From: an uncultured Gammaproteobacteria bacterium
GTDB taxonomy: Bacteria; Pseudomonadota; Gammaproteobacteria; JAADHQ01
Direction of reading: 5' to 3'
DNA: 63,565 bases
NCBI GenBank assembly: GCA_947258755.1
Contig: CAMYJO010000020.1
Span: 1 to 63,565 of the forward strand
Program-made: the position numbers and the translations under genes
The notes under the pieces: generated by a model
Databases searched by the model: none
What the model was told of the DNA's origin: nothing
What the model saw: only the letters and a program-made list of their open reading frames with translations
Shown: one piece after another, positions 26,328-35,051 of the stretch
Numbering within the stretch: position 1 is the first letter of the stretch
Layout of the letters: every line of letters begins with the position of its first letter

Positions 26328-28643
26328 TCATTCTTTTTCTGTAGGGGCTAGTTTCAATAGTTCATCAACCGCATTGATTAGATCCGTGATTTGTATTGGT
26401 TTGGTCAGGTATTGTCGAAATCCTGCCGATAGACCTCTGTCAATATCACTCGGCATGGCGGCAGCACTAATGGCGATCACCGGAATTTCAGAGGTCTCCG
26501 GGGAAGCCTTTAATCGAGACATAGCTTCAAAGCCATCCATCCCGGGTAAACCGATATCGAGTAAAATAAGATCCGGACGGTTGTGTCGTGCGTGTGTCAG
26601 ACCCTCTTCCGCTGTTATGGCAGACTGGAATTTAACTTGTTTGCGCTGTAAAAGAGCAGTTTCGACCAGGCGTATATTGGCTGCATTGTCTTCAATATAC
26701 AATACTGAAAAAGGGCTGTTCAGTGGCTGAAAGGTTTGCTCACCAAACGTATCTGAAGATGATGAGGTTTGTGCTGGAGACTCACTGATAGCTAATTCTA
26801 CCCAGAATGTACTGCCAGTTTCAGGATTACTGGTGACACCTATCGTGCCTTTCATCATGTCGATCAAGCGTTTACATATTGAAAGGCCAATACCAGTACC
26901 TTCAATATCACTGTATTCAGCACCGAGTCGATTAAATGGTTCAAACAGTTTAACTTGGTCGTCAATGGAAATGCCCGGTCCGTTATCAATGACGTTAATT
27001 CGCAGAAGCTGTGAAGGCAACACCTCACAGCTGATGGTGACATCTGCTGTCCCACTATTGTATTTAATTGCATTGGAGATTAGGTTGATCAGCACTTCTT
27101 TAATGCGCGTGTGGTCAGCCCACACATGAATATCTTTACATAACCCTAGCTGTGTATTGACCTTGATGCCAGTAGATGTTGAGAGAGGTTGAAGTAATGA
27201 TATGCAGTCCGAAATTGTATTGCTTATGTTGACATCCGAAAAATGTAACTCGATATGGCCATTCTCAATGATTGACAAGTCCAGTACGTCGTTGATCAGG
27301 CTTAAAAGATGGTGACCCGCTTGCATAATTTCATGTAGATTCACAGACTGTTCAACAGTCAGGTCCTCTCCCTCAAGTAATTGACCAAAACCCAAAATGG
27401 CATTCATGGGCGTACGTAACTCATGACTCATACGGCCGATAAATTCTGTTTTCAGCTGGTCGGCATTCTCTGCTACTTCTTTGGCTCTGACTAATTCATA
27501 TGTGCGCTCAGTAACCAATGATTCAAGGTCCTTTCGTTGGACCTCAAGATCATTCTCAATGTTTTTACGTTTATTGATATTACTAAAAACGACAACCGAT
27601 CCATGTACCTTATCTTGATAATCAATGGGCGTGGTTGTGTATTCTACAAAAAAAGAACTGCCGTCAGCATGAATAAATACTTCGTTATCACAAACAAACT
27701 GTTTATTTTCATGCATGCTTTGGTAAATATTTGAATCCTTTTCCGAAATATTCTCGCCACCCTGGTAATGGGGCTGCAATAGTGAATGCATGCGCTTTCC
27801 CAGTAATTGATCGGCAGATTGATAGCCGAGCAAGGCGAGACAAGCAGGATTGGCGAAAGTGCATATCCCGTCCAGATCCACCCCGAATATACCCTCGCCG
27901 GTTGATTGTAATAGCAGATAATTTTGTTCACGACTGTCTTCCAGGGCATTTAGAGTATTTTCATAGTTATATGTGATACTTTTTATTTTTTTCAAAAAGA
28001 CTGAAATAACCCATATGCTTACCATGATAAAGGGTATAAAAATAGAGATAAACGCTATATTGACATTGTGCCGTAGATTAGTGATAGCCTGCAGTACCTC
28101 ATCTGATGCAACCTTGTGCAGCTTATTTAACTGCTGGGTCGGGACCAAGAGAGCATCTAGTGAAATTTCTAAATTCTTTAAACGGCTAGATGATACCTTC
28201 TGGCTCAATGTGGCACTGGCGAACTCTTGGCTCCTGAGTACGCTTGCAATTAATTCACTGAAATCGGGGTCATTGTACTGCTGTTGCACAGAGATAATAG
28301 CTTCAATATTTTCTTCAGCAATATCCGTCAAATCATTAACTACACTCGTCAGGTGGACATTAAAGTCTTCGCTAATCGTAGTAATCAATTTATCTTTATA
28401 ATAATTACCCTTATGCAGCTCAAGCCTGGTCGTAGCGATTGCGTCCAAAATCTCATGTGTATGAGAGATAGTAGTATTGTGATAGTTAGATAATTTTGAT
28501 TCGAGTGAGTAACTACTGAGCTGCTGCATTACGATTAACGCAATAATAATGGCGAACATGGTGACAGTATAGGCTACTAACCAGTATACTCGATTGATTA
28601 GTTTCTTACGCAGATCTGTAATATTAATTTTGTCTGATGTCAA
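26328..28643 (-). CDS. Hybrid sensor histidine kinase with PAS and receiver domains
   Basis: A membrane kinase of 771 residues. Two membrane segments (about 18-40 and 195-217) enclose a helical periplasmic sensor of about 155 residues. Then come a PAS domain (GEGIFGVDLDGICTFANPA), the HisKA helix with SHELRTPMNAILGFGQ, an ATPase domain (NLISNAIKYN, VIDNGPGIS, GTGIGLSICKRL) and a C-terminal receiver with LILLDIGLPGMDG. The start is a TTG directly abutting the stop of the PhnD-like gene. The pair looks like a ligand-binding sensor system in which the lipoprotein reports to the kinase. No output regulator is adjacent. Confidence 0.9.
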   Translation of the reverse strand: MTSDKINITDLRKKLINRVYWLVAYTVTMFAIIIALIVMQQLSSYSLESKLSNYHNTTISHTHEILDAIATTRLELHKGNYYKDKLITTISEDFNVHLTSVVNDLTDIAEENIEAIISVQQQYNDPDFSELIASVLRSQEFASATLSQKVSSSRLKNLEISLDALLVPTQQLNKLHKVASDEVLQAITNLRHNVNIAFISIFIPFIMVSIWVISVFLKKIKSITYNYENTLNALEDSREQNYLLLQSTGEGIFGVDLDGICTFANPACLALLGYQSADQLLGKRMHSLLQPHYQGGENISEKDSNIYQSMHENKQFVCDNEVFIHADGSSFFVEYTTTPIDYQDKVHGSVVVFSNINKRKNIENDLEVQRKDLESLVTERTYELVRAKEVAENADQLKTEFIGRMSHELRTPMNAILGFGQLLEGEDLTVEQSVNLHEIMQAGHHLLSLINDVLDLSIIENGHIELHFSDVNISNTISDCISLLQPLSTSTGIKVNTQLGLCKDIHVWADHTRIKEVLINLISNAIKYNSGTADVTISCEVLPSQLLRINVIDNGPGISIDDQVKLFEPFNRLGAEYSDIEGTGIGLSICKRLIDMMKGTIGVTSNPETGSTFWVELAISESPAQTSSSSDTFGEQTFQPLNSPFSVLYIEDNAANIRLVETALLQRKQVKFQSAITAEEGLTHARHNRPDLILLDIGLPGMDGFEAMSRLKASPETSEIPVIAISAAAMPSDIDRGLSAGFRQYLTKPIQITDLINAVDELLKLAPTEKE

Positions 28644-29504
28644 TTATTGTTCCTGAATGTTCATCTTGTCGATAATGGATTTCAGTTTGGTGAAATCCTT
28701 TTGACTGACAGGAGTGAAATAAGCGGCATCTAGTCTATTCAGTATGTCTTGATGCTGATGGTCAATCTGTGTCAGTCCCATAAATGCATTTCGTAGGGAC
28801 CTTTTAATGTCCTGGCTCAATGTATCCTGTGTAGCCCAGACATAATTCTGATAACCAGGTGACTCCCATATAATTTTGACTTGATCCTTGGCAATGCGCC
28901 CGCTGCCAAGCAGTTGCTTGAATATGGCCGCATTGATAACCCCGGCACCGATCTTTTTATCGCGTACAAGCGATATGGTTTCATCATGATTGTCGGAATA
29001 AATAACCTCACTGAAATATTTTTCCACATCAATATTTTGTTTTTCGAAATAATATCGTGGCATCAAGTGGCCAGAGGTTGATAATCTGGATCCGAATGCA
29101 AAGCGCATATCTTTAAGGTCTTGTAGATTATCTGCCGGGCTATCTGCAGGCACAATAATGATACTGGTAAAGTGGCTGTCTATATCGCGACTGACCAGTG
29201 GCTGAGCATTCACTTTCATCCAGGCCCGTAAATATGTATAGGCACCGAAATTGGCGAGATCGATATCATTTTGAATAAATTTTTCCAACAGATCAGCGTA
29301 TGAATCCGGGATGATCAACTCGACACGTTGACCGGTACGCTCAGCCAAATAGTTTATTAGTGGATTGTATTTTTTTACCAGTACTTCCTTGTTTTGATCA
29401 GGAAGTACTCCTATTTTGATTATTTCCGTACGACGATCCTGGAGCCCCTCTTGCGAGCAGGCGCTGAGCAAGATTAATAAAAGTAAAATCAGCCTGTTGA
29501 CCAT
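28644..29504 (-). CDS. PhnD-like lipoprotein, probable ligand sensor for the adjacent kinase
   Basis: Start at the ATG at 29504 behind AGGATA: MVNRLILLLLILLSACSQ is a lipoprotein signal with lipobox LSAC, so the mature 270-residue protein is lipid-anchored. The fold is that of the phosphate/phosphonate ABC binding proteins (PhnD family): IKIGVLPDQNKEVLVKKYNP, LANFGAYTYLRAW, FAFGSRLSTSGHLMPRYYFE, GAGVINAAIFKQL. There are no permease or ATPase genes. It is upstream of the hybrid kinase with no intervening base, so a sensing role is more likely than uptake. Ligand unknown; phosphonate, phosphite or another oxyanion are candidates. Confidence 0.85.
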   Translation of the reverse strand: MVNRLILLLLILLSACSQEGLQDRRTEIIKIGVLPDQNKEVLVKKYNPLINYLAERTGQRVELIIPDSYADLLEKFIQNDIDLANFGAYTYLRAWMKVNAQPLVSRDIDSHFTSIIIVPADSPADNLQDLKDMRFAFGSRLSTSGHLMPRYYFEKQNIDVEKYFSEVIYSDNHDETISLVRDKKIGAGVINAAIFKQLLGSGRIAKDQVKIIWESPGYQNYVWATQDTLSQDIKRSLRNAFMGLTQIDHQHQDILNRLDAAYFTPVSQKDFTKLKSIIDKMNIQEQ

Positions 29505-29866
29505 TATCCTGGACCTTTGATCTGTTATTCTTGTAAATGGTGTCTGTTGATTATTATCATTAATATAGTACACCTTATCGGCGATAAAACTAAAAACTAA
29601 GCGATAAATGGTGAGAAAATGTTATTTAATGCTGTTTATAAAAAGTCACATGTAGTGACAAACTCAGGAAGGCATCAAATCCACTATTATTGCAGGTATT
29701 TTAGGCGTGTAAGAAAAGCGCAGTTGATTACAGACATGCTGGTTGCCCAAAGCTTATGGTGTGCTATCTAACTGAACCGGTGGGCATTAAAAAACCACCA
29801 ATAGAGCGTGACGAAAGATATATTCGGTGCCTACGCATTAGCTATAGTGAGGCAAATAGTTTTTTG
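29505..29866. other. Intergenic region upstream of the PhnD-like/kinase pair
   Basis: No gene supported. It holds a short perfect palindrome, TTATCG-G-CGATAA (29575-29587), and a second copy of GCGATAAA 20 bp on (29601-29608), which are possible operators for the minus-strand PhnD-like gene. A plus-strand open frame from 29756 overlaps the VOC gene antisense and looks non-coding. Confidence 0.4.
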
Positions 29867-30157
29867 TTAAACACTTTCTTGGCTGATCAGATGAATAATA
29901 TTGTAGGGACTGGAGATCCAGAAACCCCTGAAGCCTTCAGCAAACGGTTCGATTTCATCTTTTCTCGTACATTGTTTGTTATTGAGGTATTGCGTAGCCT
30001 TTTCGAGATCATCGGTGATGATTTCTAGCCATATCTCGGCCTGGCTGGCGCTTTGTTCAAGACACAGTCTATCGCGATAAAATACGACCGTATCATCATA
30101 CTCGTGAGTCGGAAACTTGATGGCGATGTTGTTGCAAGGTAAAAATCGCGGTTTCAT
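29867..30157 (-). CDS. Short VOC-fold protein, possibly internally deleted
   Basis: MKPRFLPCNNIAIKFPTHEY and FYRDRLCLE give the first strand and helix of a glyoxalase-like half. EIWLEIITDDLEKATQYL and EGFRGFWISSPYNIIHLIS give the second half. Only 96 residues are present, and the beta-hairpin segment normally between the halves (about 20-25 residues) appears missing after LCLEQSASQ. The frame is open, so this may be an in-frame deletion or a naturally short form. No metal ligands can be assigned confidently. Confidence 0.6.
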   Translation of the reverse strand: MKPRFLPCNNIAIKFPTHEYDDTVVFYRDRLCLEQSASQAEIWLEIITDDLEKATQYLNNKQCTRKDEIEPFAEGFRGFWISSPYNIIHLISQESV

Positions 30158-30218
30158 CTAACTAGGTTTAATGTAATCGCGGTGATCCATTGCGTGCCTG
30201 CAAGCGTCGGTGGTTATT

Positions 30219-30430
30219 TTACAATCCGAACATTTCAGCATGACCCGCCAATTCACGCACGGTTGTCAGCATATGCGTAGCGGTAGTGACATCGGGGTTA
30301 TATCCACCACCACTAAATGCGTTTCATTAACGGGCATATGTACACTGACCACGCCATTGAGTCTGCGTAATGCAGCATCGATTTTGTTACGTGTGTCAGT
30401 ATCAGTAGACTTATCAATATAAATTAGATT
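30219..30430 (-). pseudogene. Remnant of a small HMA-like (heavy-metal-associated fold) protein
   Basis: On the minus strand one frame gives IYIDKSTDTDTRNKIDAALR and then LNGVVSVHMPVNETHLVVVD, then runs into a stop (TGA) after ITPMSLPLRIC. The next frame takes over at that point as DVTTATHMLTTVRELAGH and AEMFGL before a stop at 30219. Together they spell a 65-70-residue beta-alpha-beta-beta-alpha-beta protein of the HMA-like type. It is broken by about one missing base in ATAACCCCG (near 30302), and no clear start codon precedes it. It is a decayed gene. Confidence 0.6.
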
Positions 30431-30577
30431 CCGATAACTGATTGGATAATAATAAATTGCTTATTTTTAAAGTATAGTTGAGACTGTATAAAATTCAGTA
30501 AGGCGATACCAATACCACAGCCGTTAATCGTTGATAAATTCGCCGGACGCGTTAAAGTCGAGCAAATTACTAAGAGA

Positions 30578-31558
30578 TCAAGCGCCGCATGCAGGTGTGG
30601 CAGTATTCATTCGCAAGGTGCCGATAAGTTGTGACAGTTCGGTAATTTCATGGCGGTTCATATAGTTGAGTATGCCCTGGTTGATCTTGTGGCAGACCAA
30701 TGGATCATAAAACAACGCGGTGCCGATACCGATGGCCGATGCCCCGGCAATCAGGAATTCCAATGCGTCGCTTGCTGTAGTAATTCCGCCCTGGCCGATA
30801 ATCGGAATATTATGCTCGCGACAAACCTGATAGACCTGATGTACCTTCAGCAGTGCGACCGGCTTGATCGCAGGTCCGGACAGGCCACCCTGGTTATTAC
30901 CGATGACGGGTGCCCGCTCCTCGATATCGATGGCCATACCCATCAAGGTATTGATAACGGCAAAGGCATCACTACCGGCATCGATACAGCGACGCGCATT
31001 ATCGGCAATGTCGGTTTGATTGGGTGACAGTTTGGTGATCAGCGGCTTGTTGGTGACTGTGCGGCAGGCGGCGACGACACGCGCTGACATTTCCGGGTCA
31101 TTACCGAACGCAACACCCCCTTCCTTGACGTTTGGACAGGAGATATTGATCTCGATGGCATCGATTGGCGAATCATCAAACTTACGCGTGACTTCGATAT
31201 ACTCTTCAATCGTTGAGCCGGATACATTGGCTATGAAGCGGGTTTCATTAAAGTCCAGTTCCGGCAAAATGGAGTTGATCACATGATCGACACCAGGGTT
31301 TTGCAGGCCGATGGCATTGAGCATACCGTCGGGTGTTTCGTAGACACGGTGCGGTGCATTGCCCAGGCGTGCTTCACCGGTTGTGCCCTTCAAGCACACG
31401 GCACCAACATCACGGTTGCTAAATCCCTGGATACGAGTATATTCCTCACCGAAACCGACGCAGCCGGATAGCAGTACCAGCGGCGTACTGAAGGACATGC
31501 CACAAAATTCGCTGTGCAATGGTTTTTGTTTATTCTTGCTCAAAAGTCCGCCTGTCAT
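30578..31558 (-). CDS. pyrD: Dihydroorotate dehydrogenase, class 1B-like
   Basis: Oxidises dihydroorotate to orotate in pyrimidine synthesis. [16 protein letters not shown] is the catalytic-loop signature of class 1B (PyrDB), whose base is the Cys; class 2 enzymes have Ser there and an N-terminal membrane helix, absent here. FMN-binding segments are [10 protein letters not shown] and [18 protein letters not shown] start at ATG 31558 ([10 protein letters not shown], 326 aa); an upstream TTG would add 13 residues. Class 1B enzymes normally need PyrK for electron transfer to NAD, and no pyrK is in the window. A related amidohydrolase-pathway (PreA-like) role is less likely. Confidence 0.8.
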   Translation of the reverse strand: MTGGLLSKNKQKPLHSEFCGMSFSTPLVLLSGCVGFGEEYTRIQGFSNRDVGAVCLKGTTGEARLGNAPHRVYETPDGMLNAIGLQNPGVDHVINSILPELDFNETRFIANVSGSTIEEYIEVTRKFDDSPIDAIEINISCPNVKEGGVAFGNDPEMSARVVAACRTVTNKPLITKLSPNQTDIADNARRCIDAGSDAFAVINTLMGMAIDIEERAPVIGNNQGGLSGPAIKPVALLKVHQVYQVCREHNIPIIGQGGITTASDALEFLIAGASAIGIGTALFYDPLVCHKINQGILNYMNRHEITELSQLIGTLRMNTATPACGA

Positions 31559-31624
31559 ATAATTGAGTTCAGTATTCAGCGTTGCATTTTCGCACAAGCA
31601 TGCGCTCGCAGCCAGGGAGTTTCG

Positions 31625-32089
31625 ATGTTTAATATTGTATTGTTTGAGCCGGAGATACCACCCAATACCGGTAATATCATACGTTTATGTGCCAATACTG
31701 GCAGTAGATTACACTTGATCAAACCGCTCGGATTTGACCTGGATGACAAGCGCCTGCGCCGGGCAGGGCTCGATTATCATGAATTTGCCAGTATCAAGCA
31801 ATATGAACATTATCAGGATTTCCTACGTCAGCAGCAACCGCACGGCCTGTATGCCTGTACGACCAAAGGTAAGCAGGACTATTCGCAGGTACAATACCAG
31901 CCAGGCGACACACTCATGTTTGGGCCAGAGACCCGCGGGCTGCCGGCTGAGTTACGTGATAGTCTCAAGCCAGAGCAGAATATTCGCATACCGATGCTGC
32001 CCGAGAGCCGAAGCCTGAACCTGTCGAATGCCGTTGCGGTCATACTCTTTGAGGCCTGGCGACAGCAGGGGTTTTCAGGCGCAGTCTAG
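31625..32089 (+). CDS. trmL: tRNA (cytidine(34)-2'-O)-methyltransferase
   Basis: SPOUT-class methyltransferase that 2'-O-methylates the wobble nucleotide of tRNA-Leu. The start [20 protein letters not shown] (ATG 31625, AGGGAG upstream) is the family N-terminus, and 154 residues is the usual length. The knotted SAM site appears as [11 protein letters not shown] and [18 protein letters not shown]. It is divergent from pyrD across a short promoter gap. Confidence 0.96.
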   Translation: MFNIVLFEPEIPPNTGNIIRLCANTGSRLHLIKPLGFDLDDKRLRRAGLDYHEFASIKQYEHYQDFLRQQQPHGLYACTTKGKQDYSQVQYQPGDTLMFGPETRGLPAELRDSLKPEQNIRIPMLPESRSLNLSNAVAVILFEAWRQQGFSGAV

Positions 32090-32158
32090 GCGCTTGTTGG
32101 CGACTATTATTAGGCCCGGATGCGTTCAACGCTCAGACCAGGGTCATGGAGAAACATC

Positions 32159-32956
32159 ATGAATATTATCGACGAACCGGAAAACAGACTGGAAAGCCTG
32201 CTGCGACTGGCTGCTACCGAGCCGGCACATCGTCCCGAGTTCAACAAGCTGTTGTTGCAGTCACCGCTGTTTGTGCTGGGCGAGGCCGAGCAGGAGGCCA
32301 ACGATGATGGGCTGGTACCGGAAGGCAGCAATCTAGGCCTGTTGCACTGGGAAAAAGAAGATGGGTCGACGGTGATCCCGGTATTCACATCATTACAGGC
32401 GATGCAGGACTCGATCGAGGCCGATGAAAGCTACCTGGAGATCCCGGCGCGGGCCTTATTTGAGATGACCCTCGGCGAAGATTTGGTGCTCAACCCGGGC
32501 TCGGAATACGGCAAGGATCTGATGCCAGCCGAGCTTGAATCCTTATTATCGGGCAGCAGCGATCATGCCGTTGAACGGGTGTTGGCGCAATCGTCTGAAA
32601 TAAGCATAGGGCAACCCGAGCACTATCCAGCCAAACTGGTCGATTCATTGACTACATTGTTCAGTAAGCATGACAATATTGCGGCCGCCTATCTGGGCCT
32701 AATCCATGACCCTGAGCATGATGAGCAACCTAATCTTATTATTGGCCTGCAAGGCGAAGGTGACTTACAGGCCGTGATCCAGGAGGCCGGTGCCGTTGCC
32801 TGGGACACCACTGATGATGAAGAGGTGGTCGATTTTATTATTATCGAAAAGGGCGATGAAGGCATTGCCGAATATTTTCTGAATGAAACCGAAGCCTTCT
32901 ACGACCGCCATTGGGGCGCCAGGATCGAGCCTTATAGCGATCCGACCAAGGTATAA
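32159..32956 (+). CDS. SseB-family protein
   Basis: A 265-residue soluble protein resembling E. coli SseB (enhanced serine sensitivity). N-terminal SseB domain with EPENRLESLLRLAATEPAHR and GSTVIPVFTSLQAMQDSIE, then a C-terminal domain ending in an acidic region (EKGDEGIAEYFLNETEAFYD). The start at 32159 has GGAG upstream and matches the family N-terminus; an upstream extension is ignored. Biochemical role unknown. It lies 70 bp after trmL. Confidence 0.88.
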   Translation: MNIIDEPENRLESLLRLAATEPAHRPEFNKLLLQSPLFVLGEAEQEANDDGLVPEGSNLGLLHWEKEDGSTVIPVFTSLQAMQDSIEADESYLEIPARALFEMTLGEDLVLNPGSEYGKDLMPAELESLLSGSSDHAVERVLAQSSEISIGQPEHYPAKLVDSLTTLFSKHDNIAAAYLGLIHDPEHDEQPNLIIGLQGEGDLQAVIQEAGAVAWDTTDDEEVVDFIIIEKGDEGIAEYFLNETEAFYDRHWGARIEPYSDPTKV

Positions 32957-33074
32957 GTTTAGCATTTATGGTGACGATAATCGTGTGCACAAGTTTGCGA
33001 TTGCAATTGCACTACAAGTTAAGATACGTACATTGGAGTGAACAGTCAGAACCAGCAGAAAACGGTACGGTTTT

Positions 33075-33692
33075 ATGAGCGCTTGTAGTGGTGACGATTG
33101 TGGACTGGAGCAATTGCAGCAAAGGCAGCGCGGCACCTTACGCGCGGTGTTATTTATTAATGTACTCATGTTTGTCATCATTGCAGTGGCCGCGCTGTAT
33201 GGTGATTCGTCGGCCTTGTTATCCGATAGCCTTGATAATTTTGGTGATGCACTGACCTACGCACTGAGTCTGTATGCCGTCAGCAGGGGTGCCGTTATCA
33301 AGGCTCGAGTAGCCTTGTTTAAAGGGATGATGATATTCCTTGGCGCCAGTGTCGTCGGCGCTCAGATCATCTATAAACTGTTTGTGCCTACTATGCCAGT
33401 GTTTGAAGTCATGGGCATATTCAGTATTGTCGGCTTGCTCGGTAACACACTGTGCCTGTATTTACTTTGGCGGCACCGTCATGAAGATGTCAATATGAGT
33501 TCGGTGTGGGAGTGCTCACGCAATGATATTGCCAGCAACCTCGCTGTGCTGGTCGCCGCCGGCGCGGTTTGGTTCACTTCCTCGGGCTGGCCAGACATAG
33601 TCATCGCAGGCTGTCTGGTGGTGTTGCTGATGCGCTCGGCACTGCGTGTAATCAAGGCGGCGAAAACGGAATTGCAGCAACATGCAGGCTAG
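33075..33692 (+). CDS. Short CDF-type cation transporter
   Basis: A 205-residue protein with about six membrane segments and the CDF transport-site pattern LLSDSLDNFGDA (D51, D54/N55, D58) in the second segment and SRNDIASN in the fifth. There is no cytoplasmic C-terminal domain, so it ends soon after the last membrane segment; such truncated CDFs form a recognised subgroup. The N-terminus CSGDDCG has two cysteines that might bind metal. Metal unknown. Confidence 0.85.
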   Translation: MSACSGDDCGLEQLQQRQRGTLRAVLFINVLMFVIIAVAALYGDSSALLSDSLDNFGDALTYALSLYAVSRGAVIKARVALFKGMMIFLGASVVGAQIIYKLFVPTMPVFEVMGIFSIVGLLGNTLCLYLLWRHRHEDVNMSSVWECSRNDIASNLAVLVAAGAVWFTSSGWPDIVIAGCLVVLLMRSALRVIKAAKTELQQHAG

Positions 33693-33923
33693 CGCATAGT
33701 ATGTATAAGTGGTGGAGCAATCTATGAGCTGGAAAAAATAACGGAATTTAGAAAATAAAAAGAAGGCTTACAACTCCGGGCTTATGCATAAGCCACTGAT
33801 AACACTGAATAATAATAATTTTATTGGGCATCTTGAGACAAATTTGTCTTGTCCGCCCTTGCTGTTGCAATATAGAATCTTGAATGATCAGCGAGATAAT
33901 GAATTTAGAGTAAACTCAATATA
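33693..33923. promoter_or_regulatory. Intergenic region with two perfect palindromes
   Basis: GGCTTATGCATAAGCC (33779-33794, 16 bp) and AGACAAATTTGTCT (33836-33849, 14 bp) are both perfectly symmetric and lie 57 bp apart, upstream of the aspartic protease gene at 33924. They may be operators; neither has a T run to suggest termination. Confidence 0.45.
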
Positions 33924-34568
33924 ATGAATATATTTCCAATCATATTGGCCGCCTTGTTGGTCATCAGTCCTGTAGTTTTGGGCGCCAATCAATTGCAACT
34001 GGTGGGCCAGTTCGGGCAACAGGCCGTGTTGTTGATCAATGGTGTCCAACGTATCGTTAAATTAAATAAAGTGTCCCCCGAAGGGATTAAATTAATACGC
34101 GTAGAGTCTGACTATGTCGTGGTACTGGATAATGGCCGCAAAAGAAAAGTCACATTTAGCACACAGCTCAATACTGATTACACAGAACGTGAAGCCAAGA
34201 AAGTCAATATATGGGCTGATAAGCGAGGTAGTTATTTTACCAGCGGAGCGATTAACGGGCAGGTGGTCGATTTTCTGGTAGACACAGGAGCAACGTCGAT
34301 TGCCATGAATGAGTTACTTGCAAGAAACCTGGGTATCGATTTTCGTTATGTAGGTGAACCTATACAAGTTTCCACAGCATCGGGTTATGCCAGGGGCTAT
34401 AGAGTCATGCTGGATTCTGTCAAGGTCGGTAGCATACAGATTAGAAATGTGGAGGCGACCGTGCTTGAGGGTGGCTTTCCCAGTAAAGTACTATTGGGCA
34501 TGTCTTTTCTGAAACATGTCAATCTTGAACGCAGTGAAAATTTAATGATTCTGGAATATAAAGAATAA
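33924..34568 (+). CDS. Retropepsin-like aspartic protease, secreted (TIGR02281-like)
   Basis: A signal peptide (MNIFPIILAALLVISPVVLG) precedes an N-terminal beta domain of about 80 residues and a single-lobed aspartic protease domain. The catalytic motif is FLVDTGATSIAMNE (about residues 115-128), and the second hydrophobic-Gly motif is VLLGMSFLKHV. Such single-lobe enzymes work as dimers. Substrate unknown, periplasmic location predicted. The DUF4124 gene begins four bases after its stop, so they are co-transcribed. Confidence 0.87.
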   Translation: MNIFPIILAALLVISPVVLGANQLQLVGQFGQQAVLLINGVQRIVKLNKVSPEGIKLIRVESDYVVVLDNGRKRKVTFSTQLNTDYTEREAKKVNIWADKRGSYFTSGAINGQVVDFLVDTGATSIAMNELLARNLGIDFRYVGEPIQVSTASGYARGYRVMLDSVKVGSIQIRNVEATVLEGGFPSKVLLGMSFLKHVNLERSENLMILEYKE

Positions 34569-34572
34569 GGCT

Positions 34573-35025
34573 ATGGACAGGAAGTACGTATTATTACTAT
34601 TTGCCTGTTTATCAGCTACGACCCATGCACAGGTTTATAAGTGGGTCGATGCCGATGGTAAAGTACATTATGGCGATCGCCCAAAGACGACAGGTGTAGA
34701 AGAAATCAAGATTAAACCTGCACCGCCTGCAGTTAGTGGACCGGACGTGACGAAAAAAAATCAACGCGACATCGATAACTGGCTTAAGGCCCGAGATGTT
34801 GAAAGAGAGCAGGATAAACGCAAACAGGCTGCGGCAAAAATAGAAAGGGACAAGCTCATGCGCAAATGCGCACACGTGAGAAATGAATTGAGAGACATGG
34901 AACGAGGTGGCGTGGTCTGGTATGACCTCGATGATACTGGTAAGCGTCGTTACTATTCCGACAAGGAAATAGCGCAGGAAATAGTCGATCTTAAAAAGAC
35001 CATCGCCGACAACTGTCCCTCCTGA
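34573..35025 (+). CDS. DUF4124-domain periplasmic protein (150 aa)
   Basis: A signal peptide (MDRKYVLLLFACLSATTHA) is followed by the DUF4124 core QVYKWVDADGKVHYGDRP and a long, highly charged helical C-terminal half (RDVEREQDKRKQAAAKIERD) likely to form a coiled coil. It is the second DUF4124 protein in the window (the other is at 23001). Function unknown. Convergent with gpsA. Confidence 0.85.
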   Translation: MDRKYVLLLFACLSATTHAQVYKWVDADGKVHYGDRPKTTGVEEIKIKPAPPAVSGPDVTKKNQRDIDNWLKARDVEREQDKRKQAAAKIERDKLMRKCAHVRNELRDMERGGVVWYDLDDTGKRRYYSDKEIAQEIVDLKKTIADNCPS

Positions 35026-35051
35026 TTCAAGCAGGCCGTTCCAGCCTGTAC

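Noticed and set aside
29756-30028. 90-codon plus-strand frame overlapping the VOC gene
   Set aside because: Mostly antisense to the VOC gene, no ribosome binding site, and no recognisable protein.
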